A stretch of DNA of 64,000 nt, taken from contig NZ_WOXT01000001.1 in NCBI RefSeq assembly GCF_009740395.1, forward strand, positions 926,464-990,463, read 5' to 3'. Positions 35,693 through 46,101 of the stretch are shown here, one piece after another (the stretch's first letter is position 1; each line of letters opens with the position of its first letter). The position numbers were made by a program, and so were the translations under genes. A model generated the notes under the pieces. The model was not told the origin of the DNA. It searched no databases and saw nothing but the letters and a program-made list of their open reading frames with translations. This DNA comes from Noviluteimonas gilva. GTDB taxonomy: Bacteria; Pseudomonadota; Gammaproteobacteria; Xanthomonadales; Xanthomonadaceae.

Positions 35693-36664
35693 ATGACGCG
35701 ACGTCGCCAAGTCGCCCTCGCGGCCGCCCTCGTGGCGGCCGCGTTGCTTGCGTTCTTCGCGTACGTGATCGTCGCGCCGGATGCGTTGATCCGCATGGAG
35801 TTCGCGCGCCAGCGCCACGACGCGACGCTCTCCCGCGAAACGCGCGAAGTCGCGGGCCATCGCTGGGTCTACGCGTATCGCGAAGCGAAGACACCCGACG
35901 CGCCGACGATCGTGATGGTGCACGGCTTCGTCGGCGGCAAGGAAAACTTCTATCCCCTCGCGCGCGCGCTCGCCGGCAAATATCGGCTGGTGATTCCCGA
36001 TCTTCCGGGGTGGGGCGAAAGCCAGCGCGTGCCGAACGAAAACTACGGTTTTCTCGCGCAAAGCGAGCGCCTCGCCGCCTTCATTCGCAACGTCTCGCCC
36101 GGCGAGCCTGTCGTGCTCGTCGGGCATTCGATGGGCGGCGGCATCGCGGCGCTGGTTGCTGCGGGCCATCCGGAGCTGGTGTCGCGTGTTGCGTTGATCG
36201 ACGCGGCCGGCGTGCGCTTCGACGACAACGTCTTCGGCGCGGACGTCATCGCCGGTCGCAACCCTTACGCGGTGAACGATCGCGCGAGCCTGGATCGTTT
36301 CCTCGCCACCGTCTTCCATGTCGAAGACGCCAAGCCGTGGTTGCCTTGGCCCGCCGACAAGGCCTACATCGCGCGGCGCACGCGCGATGCGGCGTTCGAA
36401 CAACAGGTACTCGGCGCGATCGGCCGCGGCCCCGAACGCTTCTTGCCGGGCAATGAAGCCGCGCGCATCCAACAGCCCACGTTGCTGCTGTGGTGCCGCC
36501 AGGACACGGTGATCGATCCGAGCGCGCTCGCGCTGTACGCTGCGCGCATCCCGCAGGCGAAGGGCGTGTTGCTCGACGATTGCGGCCACATGTCGATCAT
36601 GGAGCGGCCCGAAGACGTGGCCATCGCCATCGACCAACTCATCGAACGAGGCCTGCCCCGATGA
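35693..36664 (+). CDS. Membrane-anchored alpha/beta hydrolase
   Basis: 323 residues. A basic start and hydrophobic helix (about 6-28) look like an uncleaved anchor. The alpha/beta hydrolase fold has the oxyanion loop MVHGFVGGKENFYPL, the nucleophile elbow VGHSMGG, an Asp in CRQDTVIDP and the catalytic His in DDCGHMSIMERP. It resembles the cold-active Moraxella/Psychrobacter Lip1-type lipases. It is packed between the M1 peptidase and the small lipoprotein (four-base overlap), so the three may be co-transcribed. Confidence 0.9.
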   Translation: MTRRRQVALAAALVAAALLAFFAYVIVAPDALIRMEFARQRHDATLSRETREVAGHRWVYAYREAKTPDAPTIVMVHGFVGGKENFYPLARALAGKYRLVIPDLPGWGESQRVPNENYGFLAQSERLAAFIRNVSPGEPVVLVGHSMGGGIAALVAAGHPELVSRVALIDAAGVRFDDNVFGADVIAGRNPYAVNDRASLDRFLATVFHVEDAKPWLPWPADKAYIARRTRDAAFEQQVLGAIGRGPERFLPGNEAARIQQPTLLLWCRQDTVIDPSALALYAARIPQAKGVLLDDCGHMSIMERPEDVAIAIDQLIERGLPR

Positions 36665-37389
36665 ACGCCCGCATTGGCTCCACGCTCGCCGTCGCCCTGT
36701 TGCTCGCCGCCTGCGGCCCGAAGGACGATCCGCAGGCCGCCGCGAAGGCCGCGGCCGCCGAGTCGGCGCGCGTCGAACAACTCGCGGTCGGCAAGGAAAA
36801 GGAATTCGAGGATGCGTTCGCGCGCAGCGATTGGAAACTCGCGCGCGGCTACGGCGATTCGCTGCAGATGGACTATCCGAATTCCGCAGCGGCCAAGCGC
36901 ATCCAACCGAAGCTCGACGTCGCGCGCGGGCATATTCGCGATGAAGAAAACACGCGTCGCCTCGCGGCCTTGTGGGCCTATCAAACGCAACCGGCGAAGG
37001 GCGGCACGCAGATCTCCGCGGCGATCTATTCGAAACAGGAAGTCGACACCGGCGGCGGCAAGCGCCCCGTGCGCCTGATCTTCCGCGACCACCCGGAATG
37101 GGGGAAGAGTGCGTATCTCGTGCTCGAGAAAGGCGATTTCGATTGCTACGCCGGTTGCAAGGTGAAGGTGACGATCGACGACGGCAAGCCCAAGTCGATG
37201 GCGGCCTCGCGCCCGAAGACCGACGAGGCGATCGCGATGTTCATCGAGGACGAGGGCGCGCTGTGGCGCATGGCGCAGCAGGCGAAGACGGGCCTGTCGA
37301 TCGACTTTCCCGTGAAGGCCGGCGGCCTGCGCACGGCGGTGTTCGAAACCGGTGGCGCGGACAAGAGTCGCCTGCCGAAGTGGCGTTGA
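36661..37389 (+). CDS. Lipoprotein of unknown function
   Basis: 242 residues; the ATG overlaps the hydrolase stop. The lipobox is LLAAC at about residue 18. After an Ala-rich spacer comes a helical stretch (EKEFEDAFARSDWKLARGYG) and a globular part holding a CYAGC pair (residues in FDCYAGCKVKVTID) that may form a disulfide or bind metal. I recognise no family. It closes the M1 peptidase, hydrolase, lipoprotein run. Confidence 0.75.
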   Translation: MNARIGSTLAVALLLAACGPKDDPQAAAKAAAAESARVEQLAVGKEKEFEDAFARSDWKLARGYGDSLQMDYPNSAAAKRIQPKLDVARGHIRDEENTRRLAALWAYQTQPAKGGTQISAAIYSKQEVDTGGGKRPVRLIFRDHPEWGKSAYLVLEKGDFDCYAGCKVKVTIDDGKPKSMAASRPKTDEAIAMFIEDEGALWRMAQQAKTGLSIDFPVKAGGLRTAVFETGGADKSRLPKWR

Positions 37390-37523
37390 TGCGCTATCCG
37401 ACGAACGCTCACGCCGCTTAACGCCGCCGGGATTAAGCTTTCGGAAACGCGCGACGCAGGATGCGCGCGCAGTCCACCCAAAGCGGCGCCGCCGCGGAGC
37501 GGTGCGCCGGAGCGGAGGCGACC

Positions 37524-37991
37524 ATGCTGTCACCGCGCCTGCACAATTATCTCGACCAGCAACACTCCAACTATTCGACGATGGTGCACGACCGCACCGT
37601 CACCGCGCACGAGACGGCAAGCGCGGCGCACGTCAGCCGCCAGTTGTTCGCCAAGACGGTGATGCTGAAAGTCGACGGCACGCTTGCGATGATCGTGATG
37701 CCCGCGGCGTATCGCGTGGACCTGACGCGCCTGTCGCGCGCGATGGGCGGCCGCCTGGCGGAGCTCGCCGAGGAAACCGAATTCAAGGACGCGTTCCCCG
37801 ATTGCGAAGTCGGGGCGATGCCGCCGTTCGGGAATCTTTACGGCATGCCGGTGTTCGTCGATTCGCGCCTGGCCTCGCAGCACGAGATCGCGTTCAACGC
37901 GGGCACGCACACCGATGCGGTGCGCATGCCGTACAAGGAATTCGAGCGGTTGGCGCAACCGGAATTGCTGTGGCTTGCGCACGTGATGTAG
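37524..37991 (+). CDS. YbaK/EbsC-type aminoacyl-tRNA deacylase
   Basis: 155 residues; GCGGAGG upstream supports the ATG. The fold of YbaK and the ProRS editing domain is shown by SRQLFAKTVMLKVDGTLAMI, with the conserved Lys, and by GAMPPFGNLYGMPVFVD, the loop containing the GxxPPFG motif, then FNAGTHTDAVRM. Members clear mischarged tRNA such as Cys-tRNA-Pro. The tRNA specificity is not visible from the sequence. It converges with the PfkB kinase across a two-hairpin spacer. Confidence 0.88.
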   Translation: MLSPRLHNYLDQQHSNYSTMVHDRTVTAHETASAAHVSRQLFAKTVMLKVDGTLAMIVMPAAYRVDLTRLSRAMGGRLAELAEETEFKDAFPDCEVGAMPPFGNLYGMPVFVDSRLASQHEIAFNAGTHTDAVRMPYKEFERLAQPELLWLAHVM

Positions 37992-38012
37992 TGCGCCGCC
38001 GTTTTATCCCCC

Positions 38013-38055
38013 TCAATCGCGCTTTGCGCGATTGATCCCCCTTGGAAAGGGGGAT
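38013..38055. terminator. Double hairpin in the convergent YbaK-PfkB gap
   Basis: TCAATCGCGC/GCGCGATTGA (38013-38035, 3-base loop) and ATCCCCCTT/AAGGGGGAT (38035-38055, 3-base loop) are perfect stems side by side. The first stem is bordered by TTTTATCC on its left. They probably terminate both converging genes. Similar CCCCCTT/AAGGGGG hairpins are common between genes in xanthomonads, so this may also be a repeat family. Confidence 0.7.
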
Positions 38056-38057
38056 GG

Positions 38058-40257
<2,200 letters not shown>

Positions 40258-40286
40258 GCGCCAACCGAACACACCACACCGCCATC

Positions 40287-41291
40287 GTGCCGTCCTACGC
40301 CGGTCCTGCAGCTGCCCGCCCCGGCGAGATCGTCGGCACGCTTCGGCTGCTGGCGTATCTGGCCGCGGCCTTCGCGTTGATCCTGCTGGATCATCGCGGC
40401 GGCTGGCTGTCGCAGGTGCGCCAACAGGCGCAGGCCTTCGTGCAACCGATGTGGGCCGTGGCCGGCTGGCCGGGCGCGGTGATCGATTCGATCAGCGACG
40501 ACGCCGGCACGCGTAGTTCGCTCATCGAGGAAAACCGTCGCCTGCGCAACCAGATGCTCGTCGACAGCGCGCGCATGGCACGCCTGCAGGCCGCCTCCGC
40601 CGACAACGATCGCCTGCGCCGCATGCTCGGCGTCGTGCAACGCGGCGGCCTGGACGTGCAACTCGCGCCGATCCTCGACATCGACCTCGACCCCACGCGC
40701 CAGCGCCTCGTGCTCGATGCCGGTAGCGGCGACGGCGTGCGCATCGGCCAGGTCGTCATCGATGCCGGCGGCGTCGTCGGACAGGTCATCGCCACCACCG
40801 CCATGCATTCCACCGCCTTGTTGCTCACCGATCCCGACCACGCCGTGCCCGTCGCCGTGATGCGCAACGGCGTGCGCCTGGTCGCGTACGGCACCGGGCG
40901 CAGCGATCGCCTCGCGCTGGCGAGCATTCCCTTGTCGAGCGACGTGAAAGTCGGCGATGTCGTCGTCACCTCGGGCCTGGGCAAGCGGTTCCCGGCGGGC
41001 TTCCCCGTCGGCACGATCTCCGCGCTGCGGCCCGACGACAGCCGCGCGTTCCTCGTCGGCGACGTCACGCCCGCCGCGCAACTCGATCGCGGCCGCGACG
41101 TGCTGCTGCTGCGTAGCGCACCCGAACGCCCGGTGATCGGCCCCGCATCGGCGAGCACCGCACCCGCGAATCCGGCGAGCGTCGCCACGCCCGCATCGGT
41201 CGTCGTTCCCGCGAAGACGGGCACGCAGGCGCGCGCATCCGCCGCGCCGACGCAACCCGCTCCCGCCACCACGCAGGCCCGCCGCCCATGA
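40287..41291 (+). CDS. mreC: Rod shape-determining protein MreC
   Basis: 334 residues from a GTG 29 bases after mreB; no better start precedes the transmembrane helix (LLAYLAAAFALILLD). A coiled coil (about 75-115, SLIEENRRLRNQMLVDSARM) leads to the periplasmic beta domains. MreC bridges MreB to PBP2. From about residue 280 there is a Pro/Ala-rich tail, and VVVPAKTGTQ within it is encoded by a repeat-like stretch at 41200-41231. It overlaps mreD by four bases. Confidence 0.93.
   Translation: MPSYAGPAAARPGEIVGTLRLLAYLAAAFALILLDHRGGWLSQVRQQAQAFVQPMWAVAGWPGAVIDSISDDAGTRSSLIEENRRLRNQMLVDSARMARLQAASADNDRLRRMLGVVQRGGLDVQLAPILDIDLDPTRQRLVLDAGSGDGVRIGQVVIDAGGVVGQVIATTAMHSTALLLTDPDHAVPVAVMRNGVRLVAYGTGRSDRLALASIPLSSDVKVGDVVVTSGLGKRFPAGFPVGTISALRPDDSRAFLVGDVTPAAQLDRGRDVLLLRSAPERPVIGPASASTAPANPASVATPASVVVPAKTGTQARASAAPTQPAPATTQARRP
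41200..41231. repeat. REP-like TTCCCGCGAAGACGGG stretch in the mreC tail
   Basis: TCGTTCCCGCGAAGACGGGC with CCCG/CGGG arms resembles the dispersed TTCCCGCGAANGCGGGAA family found in many proteobacterial genomes, whose translation in this frame gives VxPAKTGTQ-like peptides. It is imperfect and one copy only, so the link is tentative. Confidence 0.45.
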
Positions 41292-41773
41292 GTCGCGAAC
41301 GCGCCGCCTGGGTCCTGCCCGTCAGCATCGTCGTCGCGCTGGTGCTCGGGCTGCTGCCGCTGCCGCCGGCGATCGCGCCGCTGCGGCCGTACTGGCTCGC
41401 GCTCGCGCTCGCTTACTGGGTGCTCGAAGAACCCGATCGCGTGGGCCTGGGTTTCGCATTCGTCGTCGGCCTGATCGCGGACCTGTGTTTCGGCAACCTG
41501 CTCGGCGAACAGGCGCTGCGCCTGACGATCCTCGCGTTCATCCTGCAGCGCTTCCGCGCGCGCCTGCGGTTCTTCCCGTTGTCGCAGCAGGCACTGGCGA
41601 TCGGCGCGCTGTTGCTCAACGATCGCATCGTGACCACCGCGCTCCACCTCGCGCTGGGCGAAGCGTTGCTGCCGCCGCTGTCGTGGGTGGCGCCGGCGAT
41701 CGGGATGGTGCTGTGGGCACCGTTGTTCCTCTTGTTCGACACGCTGCGCCTGCGGGCGTGGCGCAACCGCTGA
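41288..41773 (+). CDS. mreD: Rod shape-determining protein MreD
   Basis: 161 residues; the ATG overlaps the mreC stop. Five hydrophobic helices fill the protein (for example VLPVSIVVALVLGLLPLPPA). The conserved MreD region is PYWLALALAYWVLEEPDRVG followed by GFAFVVGLIADL. It is an inner membrane component of the elongasome linked to MreC. PBP2 follows ten bases later. Confidence 0.94.
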   Translation: MSRERAAWVLPVSIVVALVLGLLPLPPAIAPLRPYWLALALAYWVLEEPDRVGLGFAFVVGLIADLCFGNLLGEQALRLTILAFILQRFRARLRFFPLSQQALAIGALLLNDRIVTTALHLALGEALLPPLSWVAPAIGMVLWAPLFLLFDTLRLRAWRNR

Positions 41774-41783
41774 AGGCCGTCGC

Positions 41784-43703
41784 ATGCGCCGCCGCCAGCT
41801 GAAGAATGCATTCGCCGAGGCGATGCAGTTCCGCACCCGCGCGCTGGTCGCGTTCGCGGCGGTCACGCTTGCGTTGCTCGGCCTGGGCGGCTGGTACTTC
41901 CGACTGCAGGTGCTCGAACACGACGAATACGCCACGCGCTCGGAAGCCAACCGCATCAAGCCGCGCCCGGTCGTGCCGGGCCGCGGGCTGATCCTCGATC
42001 GCAAGGGCCGCGTGCTCGCGGAAAACGTGCCGGCCTTCCGCCTCGACGTGGTGCCCGACGAAGCGGGCGACACCAAGCAACTGATCGCCAATCTTTCGAA
42101 GATCGTCGCGCTCGATCCCGAAGACATCGAACGCTTCGACGTCGAACGCAAGGCCCGCCACGGCTGGCGCGCGATCACGCTGAAGATGCGCGTGGGCGAA
42201 GAGGAAGCCGCGCGCTTCGCTGTCGACCGCTGGCGCTTCCCGGGTGTCGAACTCGTCCCCTATCTCAACCGCCGCTATCCCTACGGCCCCGAGCTCGCGC
42301 ACATCATCGGGTACGTCGGCCGCATCGACCAGGCGGACCTGGCGAAGATGGGCGAGGTGGACGCCGCGCTCACGCACACCGGCAAGACCGGGCTGGAGCG
42401 CTATTACGAGGAGGCGCTGCGCGGCAAGGTCGGCTACGAAAAGATCGAAACCAACGTCGAAGGCCGCGCGCTACGCCGCCTCGGCCAGGTGCCCGCGGTG
42501 CCGGGCGCGGACCTGCGCCTGTCGATCGACTTGGATCTGCAGACGGCGATGGTCGCCGCGTTCGAGGACCACGACGGTTCGGCGGTGGCGATCGACCCGC
42601 GCACGGGCGAAATCCTCGCGATGGTGAGCCTGCCGTCGTACGACCCGAACCTGTTCGTCAACGGCATCTCGCACGCCGACTACAAGTCGCTGATGGACGA
42701 TCCGTCGCGGCCCTTGTTCAACCGCAACGTGCTCGGTGGTGGGCCGCCGGGGTCGACGGTGAAGCCGCTGATCGCGCTCGCGGGCCTGGACAGCGGCCTG
42801 CGCCGTCCGGAAGACGCGGTGTTTTCCACCGGCGAATTCCACATCCCGGGCCAGCGCCGCGGGTATCGCGATGCGCACGGCGGCGCGGGGTGGACCGACC
42901 TGCGCAAGTCGATCGCCGCGTCGGTGAATTTCTACTACTACAAGCTCGCGTACGACATGGGCATCGATCGCTTCTCGATGTACATGCACAAGTACGGCTT
43001 CGGCGCGCCGTCGGGCATCGACCTGGCCGGCGAGACCAGCGGCATCGTGCCGTCGCAAGAGTGGAAGCAGAAGAATTCGAAAGAGAAGTGGTATCCCGGC
43101 GAGACGGTGATCGCGGGCATCGGGCAGGGCTACTGGGTGGCGACGACGTTGCAGCTCGCGCGCGGTGTCGCGGCGATCGCGAACGGCGGACGCCTCGTGC
43201 GCCCGCACCTGGCCGCCGCGCGTCGCGATGGTTACGACACGCCGTGGCTGCCGATCGTGCAGCCCGAAGCGCCGCGCATCACCGACAATCCCGCCAACCT
43301 GCGCGCCGTGCAGGAAGGCATGATGGGGACGATGCAGCCGGGCGGCACGGGCTTCAGCCTCGTGCGCGGCGCGCCGTACCTGATGGCGGGCAAGACCGGC
43401 ACCGCGCAGAAGATCAGCCGTCGCGGCGGCGCGAGCGTCGATCCGCACCAGTTGCCGTTCCATCTGCGCCACCAGGCCTTGTTCGTCGGTTACGCGCCGG
43501 CGGACAACCCGACGATCGCCGTGGCGGTCGCGGTCGAGCACGGTGGCTTCGGCGCGAGTACCGCGGGCCCGATCGCGCGCAAGATCTTCGACGCCTACCT
43601 GCTCGGCAAGCAGCCCGAAGTCGCGCCGACCACGCAGGTTCCGGTCGCCGCCGCGGCGACGCCGGCGCCGACCTCGACGCCGCCTCCGGCACCGGCGCGA
43701 TGA
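41784..43703 (+). CDS. mrdA: Penicillin-binding protein 2, elongation transpeptidase
   Basis: 639 residues. N-terminal anchor helix (about 18-38), PBP dimerisation domain with RGLILDRKGRVLAENVPA, then the transpeptidase domain with S324-TVK327, S380-V-N382 and K537-T-G, all three active-site motifs. It cross-links peptidoglycan during side-wall growth together with RodA, whose gene overlaps by four bases. The C-terminal 20 residues are a Pro/Ala/Thr tail. Confidence 0.97.
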   Translation: MRRRQLKNAFAEAMQFRTRALVAFAAVTLALLGLGGWYFRLQVLEHDEYATRSEANRIKPRPVVPGRGLILDRKGRVLAENVPAFRLDVVPDEAGDTKQLIANLSKIVALDPEDIERFDVERKARHGWRAITLKMRVGEEEAARFAVDRWRFPGVELVPYLNRRYPYGPELAHIIGYVGRIDQADLAKMGEVDAALTHTGKTGLERYYEEALRGKVGYEKIETNVEGRALRRLGQVPAVPGADLRLSIDLDLQTAMVAAFEDHDGSAVAIDPRTGEILAMVSLPSYDPNLFVNGISHADYKSLMDDPSRPLFNRNVLGGGPPGSTVKPLIALAGLDSGLRRPEDAVFSTGEFHIPGQRRGYRDAHGGAGWTDLRKSIAASVNFYYYKLAYDMGIDRFSMYMHKYGFGAPSGIDLAGETSGIVPSQEWKQKNSKEKWYPGETVIAGIGQGYWVATTLQLARGVAAIANGGRLVRPHLAAARRDGYDTPWLPIVQPEAPRITDNPANLRAVQEGMMGTMQPGGTGFSLVRGAPYLMAGKTGTAQKISRRGGASVDPHQLPFHLRHQALFVGYAPADNPTIAVAVAVEHGGFGASTAGPIARKIFDAYLLGKQPEVAPTTQVPVAAAATPAPTSTPPPAPAR

Positions 43704-44812
43704 ACGCGATCCTCCGCATCGGCGTGGATCTCACCGGGCGCGTCCTGCGCACGGTCGATCTGTGGCTGCTCGGCGCGCTGCTCGCGTTGATGGGCATCGG
43801 TCTGGCGGTGCTGTACAGCGCGGGCGCCGAAACACCGAGGCTCGTCCTCGCGCAGGCTGCGCGCTTCGCCGTGGGCCTGGCCGCGATGTGGGGCCTGTCG
43901 CGCATTCCACCCACGCGCCTGCGGCACTGGTCGCCGATGGTGTACGGCATCTCGCTGCTGCCGCTGTTGCTCGTGCTCGCCATCGGGCAGGGCAAGCACG
44001 GTAACCACTGGATCAACCTGGGCTTCTTCTATTTCCAGCCCTCGGAAGTGATCAAGCTCAGTCTCCCGATGATGGTCGCCTGGTTCCTGCAGCGCGAACC
44101 GTTGCCGCCGAATGTCCGCGTCGTGCTCATCTCCGGCGTGCTGATCGCGGTGCCGCTGGGATTGATCCTGATGCAGCCGGACTTCGGCACCGGGATGCTC
44201 GTTGCGTCGAGCGGCGTGTTCGCGCTTTTCCTCGCGGGCCTGTCGTGGTGGTGGTTCGTCGCCGCGGGTGTGGGCGCCGCCGCGGTCGCACCGGTCGCGT
44301 GGTTCTTCATGCTTCGCGAGTACCAGAAGGAACGCATCCTCACCTTCCTCAACCCCGAATCCGATCCGCTCGGCGCAGGCTGGAACATCATCCAGTCGAA
44401 GATCGCCATCGGCGCGGGCGGCATGACGGGCAAGGGTTGGGGGCAGGGCTCGCAATCGCACCTGGACTATCTGCCCGAGCACACCACCGACTTCATCTTC
44501 GCGGTGCTGAGCGAAGAGTTCGGCTGGATCGGCGTGGCGACGGTGCTCGCGCTGTATCTGTTCGTGATCGGGCGCTGCCTGTGGATCGCGGCCGAAGCGC
44601 GCGATGGATATTCACGCTTGCTCGCCGGCGCGCTGGGCCTGTCCTTCTTCGTCTACGTGATCGTCAATGGCGGCATGATCTCCGGCATGTTGCCGGTGGT
44701 CGGCGTGCCGATGCCGCTCCTGAGTTACGGCGGCACCTCGGCGGTCTCGCTGCTGGCCGGATTGGGCCTGGTGATGGCGGTCGGCGCGCATCGTCCGCGC
44801 CACACGACGTGA
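43700..44812 (+). CDS. rodA: RodA, elongation peptidoglycan glycosyltransferase
   Basis: 370 residues with about ten transmembrane helices (SEDS family). Signatures include HGNHWINLGFFYFQPSEVIKL, QPDFGTGML (the Asp is catalytic in SEDS proteins) and the C-terminal PVVGVPMPLLSYGGTSAVS. It polymerises lipid II with PBP2 as partner. The gene overlaps mrdA by four bases. It ends eight bases before a repeat element that separates it from mltB. Confidence 0.97.
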   Translation: MNAILRIGVDLTGRVLRTVDLWLLGALLALMGIGLAVLYSAGAETPRLVLAQAARFAVGLAAMWGLSRIPPTRLRHWSPMVYGISLLPLLLVLAIGQGKHGNHWINLGFFYFQPSEVIKLSLPMMVAWFLQREPLPPNVRVVLISGVLIAVPLGLILMQPDFGTGMLVASSGVFALFLAGLSWWWFVAAGVGAAAVAPVAWFFMLREYQKERILTFLNPESDPLGAGWNIIQSKIAIGAGGMTGKGWGQGSQSHLDYLPEHTTDFIFAVLSEEFGWIGVATVLALYLFVIGRCLWIAAEARDGYSRLLAGALGLSFFVYVIVNGGMISGMLPVVGVPMPLLSYGGTSAVSLLAGLGLVMAVGAHRPRHTT

Positions 44813-44819
44813 AGCAAAG

Positions 44820-44908
44820 CGGGGAATAGGGAATAGGGAACAGGGAACACGGACAACGTTGATGTACGACGCATCAACTATTCCCCATTCCCCATTCCCT
44901 ATTCCCCG
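44820..44908. repeat. Heptamer inverted-repeat element, copy 3 (upstream of mltB)
   Basis: Left arm 44820-44849: GGGAATA and GGGAACA units. Right arm 44871-44908: inverted GGGAATR units, ending 23 bases before the mltB ATG. In this copy the conserved AGTTGATGCG junction sits beside the right arm, so it is flipped relative to copies 1 and 2. Both arms meet the four-G-run quadruplex rule. Confidence 0.9.
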
Positions 44909-44931
44909 CGCACGCGCTAACCTCCGGCGCA

Positions 44932-46101
44932 ATGACGTTCCGTGCCGCACTGCTCATTCCGCTGGCCGCGCTGTCCGCGTGCGCGACCCAGGCCCCGCCT
45001 TCGCCGCAAACCGCGCCGCCGCCCGCCGCCACGCAGGTCACGCCGGCCCCGACACCAACGCCCGTCGCCCCGATTCCGCCGCAGTTGCGCGACATCAGCG
45101 CCGCGCGCGCCGACTTCGTGCGCCTGACCGCGGCGAAGTACGACATCGACCCGGCGTACATCGAATCGGTGCTCGCCAAAGCGCAGACGCGCGACGGCAT
45201 CATCGCCGCGATGTCGCGTCCCGCCGAAGCCAAGCCGTGGCGCGATTACCGCCCGATCTTCATCACGCAGGGGCGCATCGACGGCGGCAAGGCCTTCATG
45301 GCCAAGAACCGCGATGCGCTCGCGCGCGCCGAAGCCCGCTTCGGCGTGCCCGCGGAAATCATCACCGCGATCATCGGCGTGGAAACCAGCTACGGAGGCA
45401 ACAAGGGCAGCTATCCGGTCATCGATGCGCTGTACACGCTGGCGTTCAACTATCCGCGCACCGGCGATCCGGCGAAGGTCGCGCGCGAGAACCAGCGCGA
45501 AGCCTTCTTCCGCGACGAGCTCGGCCAGTTCTTTGCCCTCGGCAAGGAAACGGGCATGGACATCACGCAGCTCAAGGGCAGCTATGCCGGCGCGATGGGC
45601 TGGGGCCAGTTCATGCCTTCCAGCTACCGCCAGTACGCGGTGGACGGCAACGACGACGGAAAGCGCGATTTGTTCGACAACATCGACGATGTCACCGAGT
45701 CGGTCGCCAATTACTTCTCGAAGAAGGGCGGCTGGAAACGTGGCGGCCCGGTGATGGCGCCTGCGTTGCGCGATCCGTCGGCCGCCGATTACAACGCCAA
45801 AGACATCGACGTGATGCAGCCCTTCGAGAGTTTCGCGCCGATGGGCTATCGCGCCAGCGTTCCGCTGGTCGCCGCCACGCCCGCGCAAATCATGCGCCTG
45901 GATGGCGCCGGCGGCACCGAATACTGGATGGTGTTCGACAACTTCCGCGCGATCACGAAATACAACACGTCGCGTTTGTATGCGACGGCGGTGTACCAGC
46001 TCGCCGAGTCGATCGCCGGCCGCGATGCGCAGGTGGCGCAGCAGACGCAGCAGGCCACGGTCCCGCTGCCGCCCGTCCAAGCCGAAGCCACGCCGCCATG
46101 A
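44932..46101 (+). CDS. mltB: Membrane-bound lytic murein transglycosylase B
   Basis: 389 residues. Lipobox LSAC at about residue 17, then a Pro-rich linker. The catalytic Glu is E151 in IGVETSYGGNKG; MGWGQFMPSSYRQYAVDGN is the family substrate motif. MltB cleaves glycan strands in the periplasm from the outer membrane. Its place after rodA and before rlpA fits a wall-remodelling operon. The stop overlaps rlpA by four bases. Confidence 0.95.
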   Translation: MTFRAALLIPLAALSACATQAPPSPQTAPPPAATQVTPAPTPTPVAPIPPQLRDISAARADFVRLTAAKYDIDPAYIESVLAKAQTRDGIIAAMSRPAEAKPWRDYRPIFITQGRIDGGKAFMAKNRDALARAEARFGVPAEIITAIIGVETSYGGNKGSYPVIDALYTLAFNYPRTGDPAKVARENQREAFFRDELGQFFALGKETGMDITQLKGSYAGAMGWGQFMPSSYRQYAVDGNDDGKRDLFDNIDDVTESVANYFSKKGGWKRGGPVMAPALRDPSAADYNAKDIDVMQPFESFAPMGYRASVPLVAATPAQIMRLDGAGGTEYWMVFDNFRAITKYNTSRLYATAVYQLAESIAGRDAQVAQQTQQATVPLPPVQAEATPP

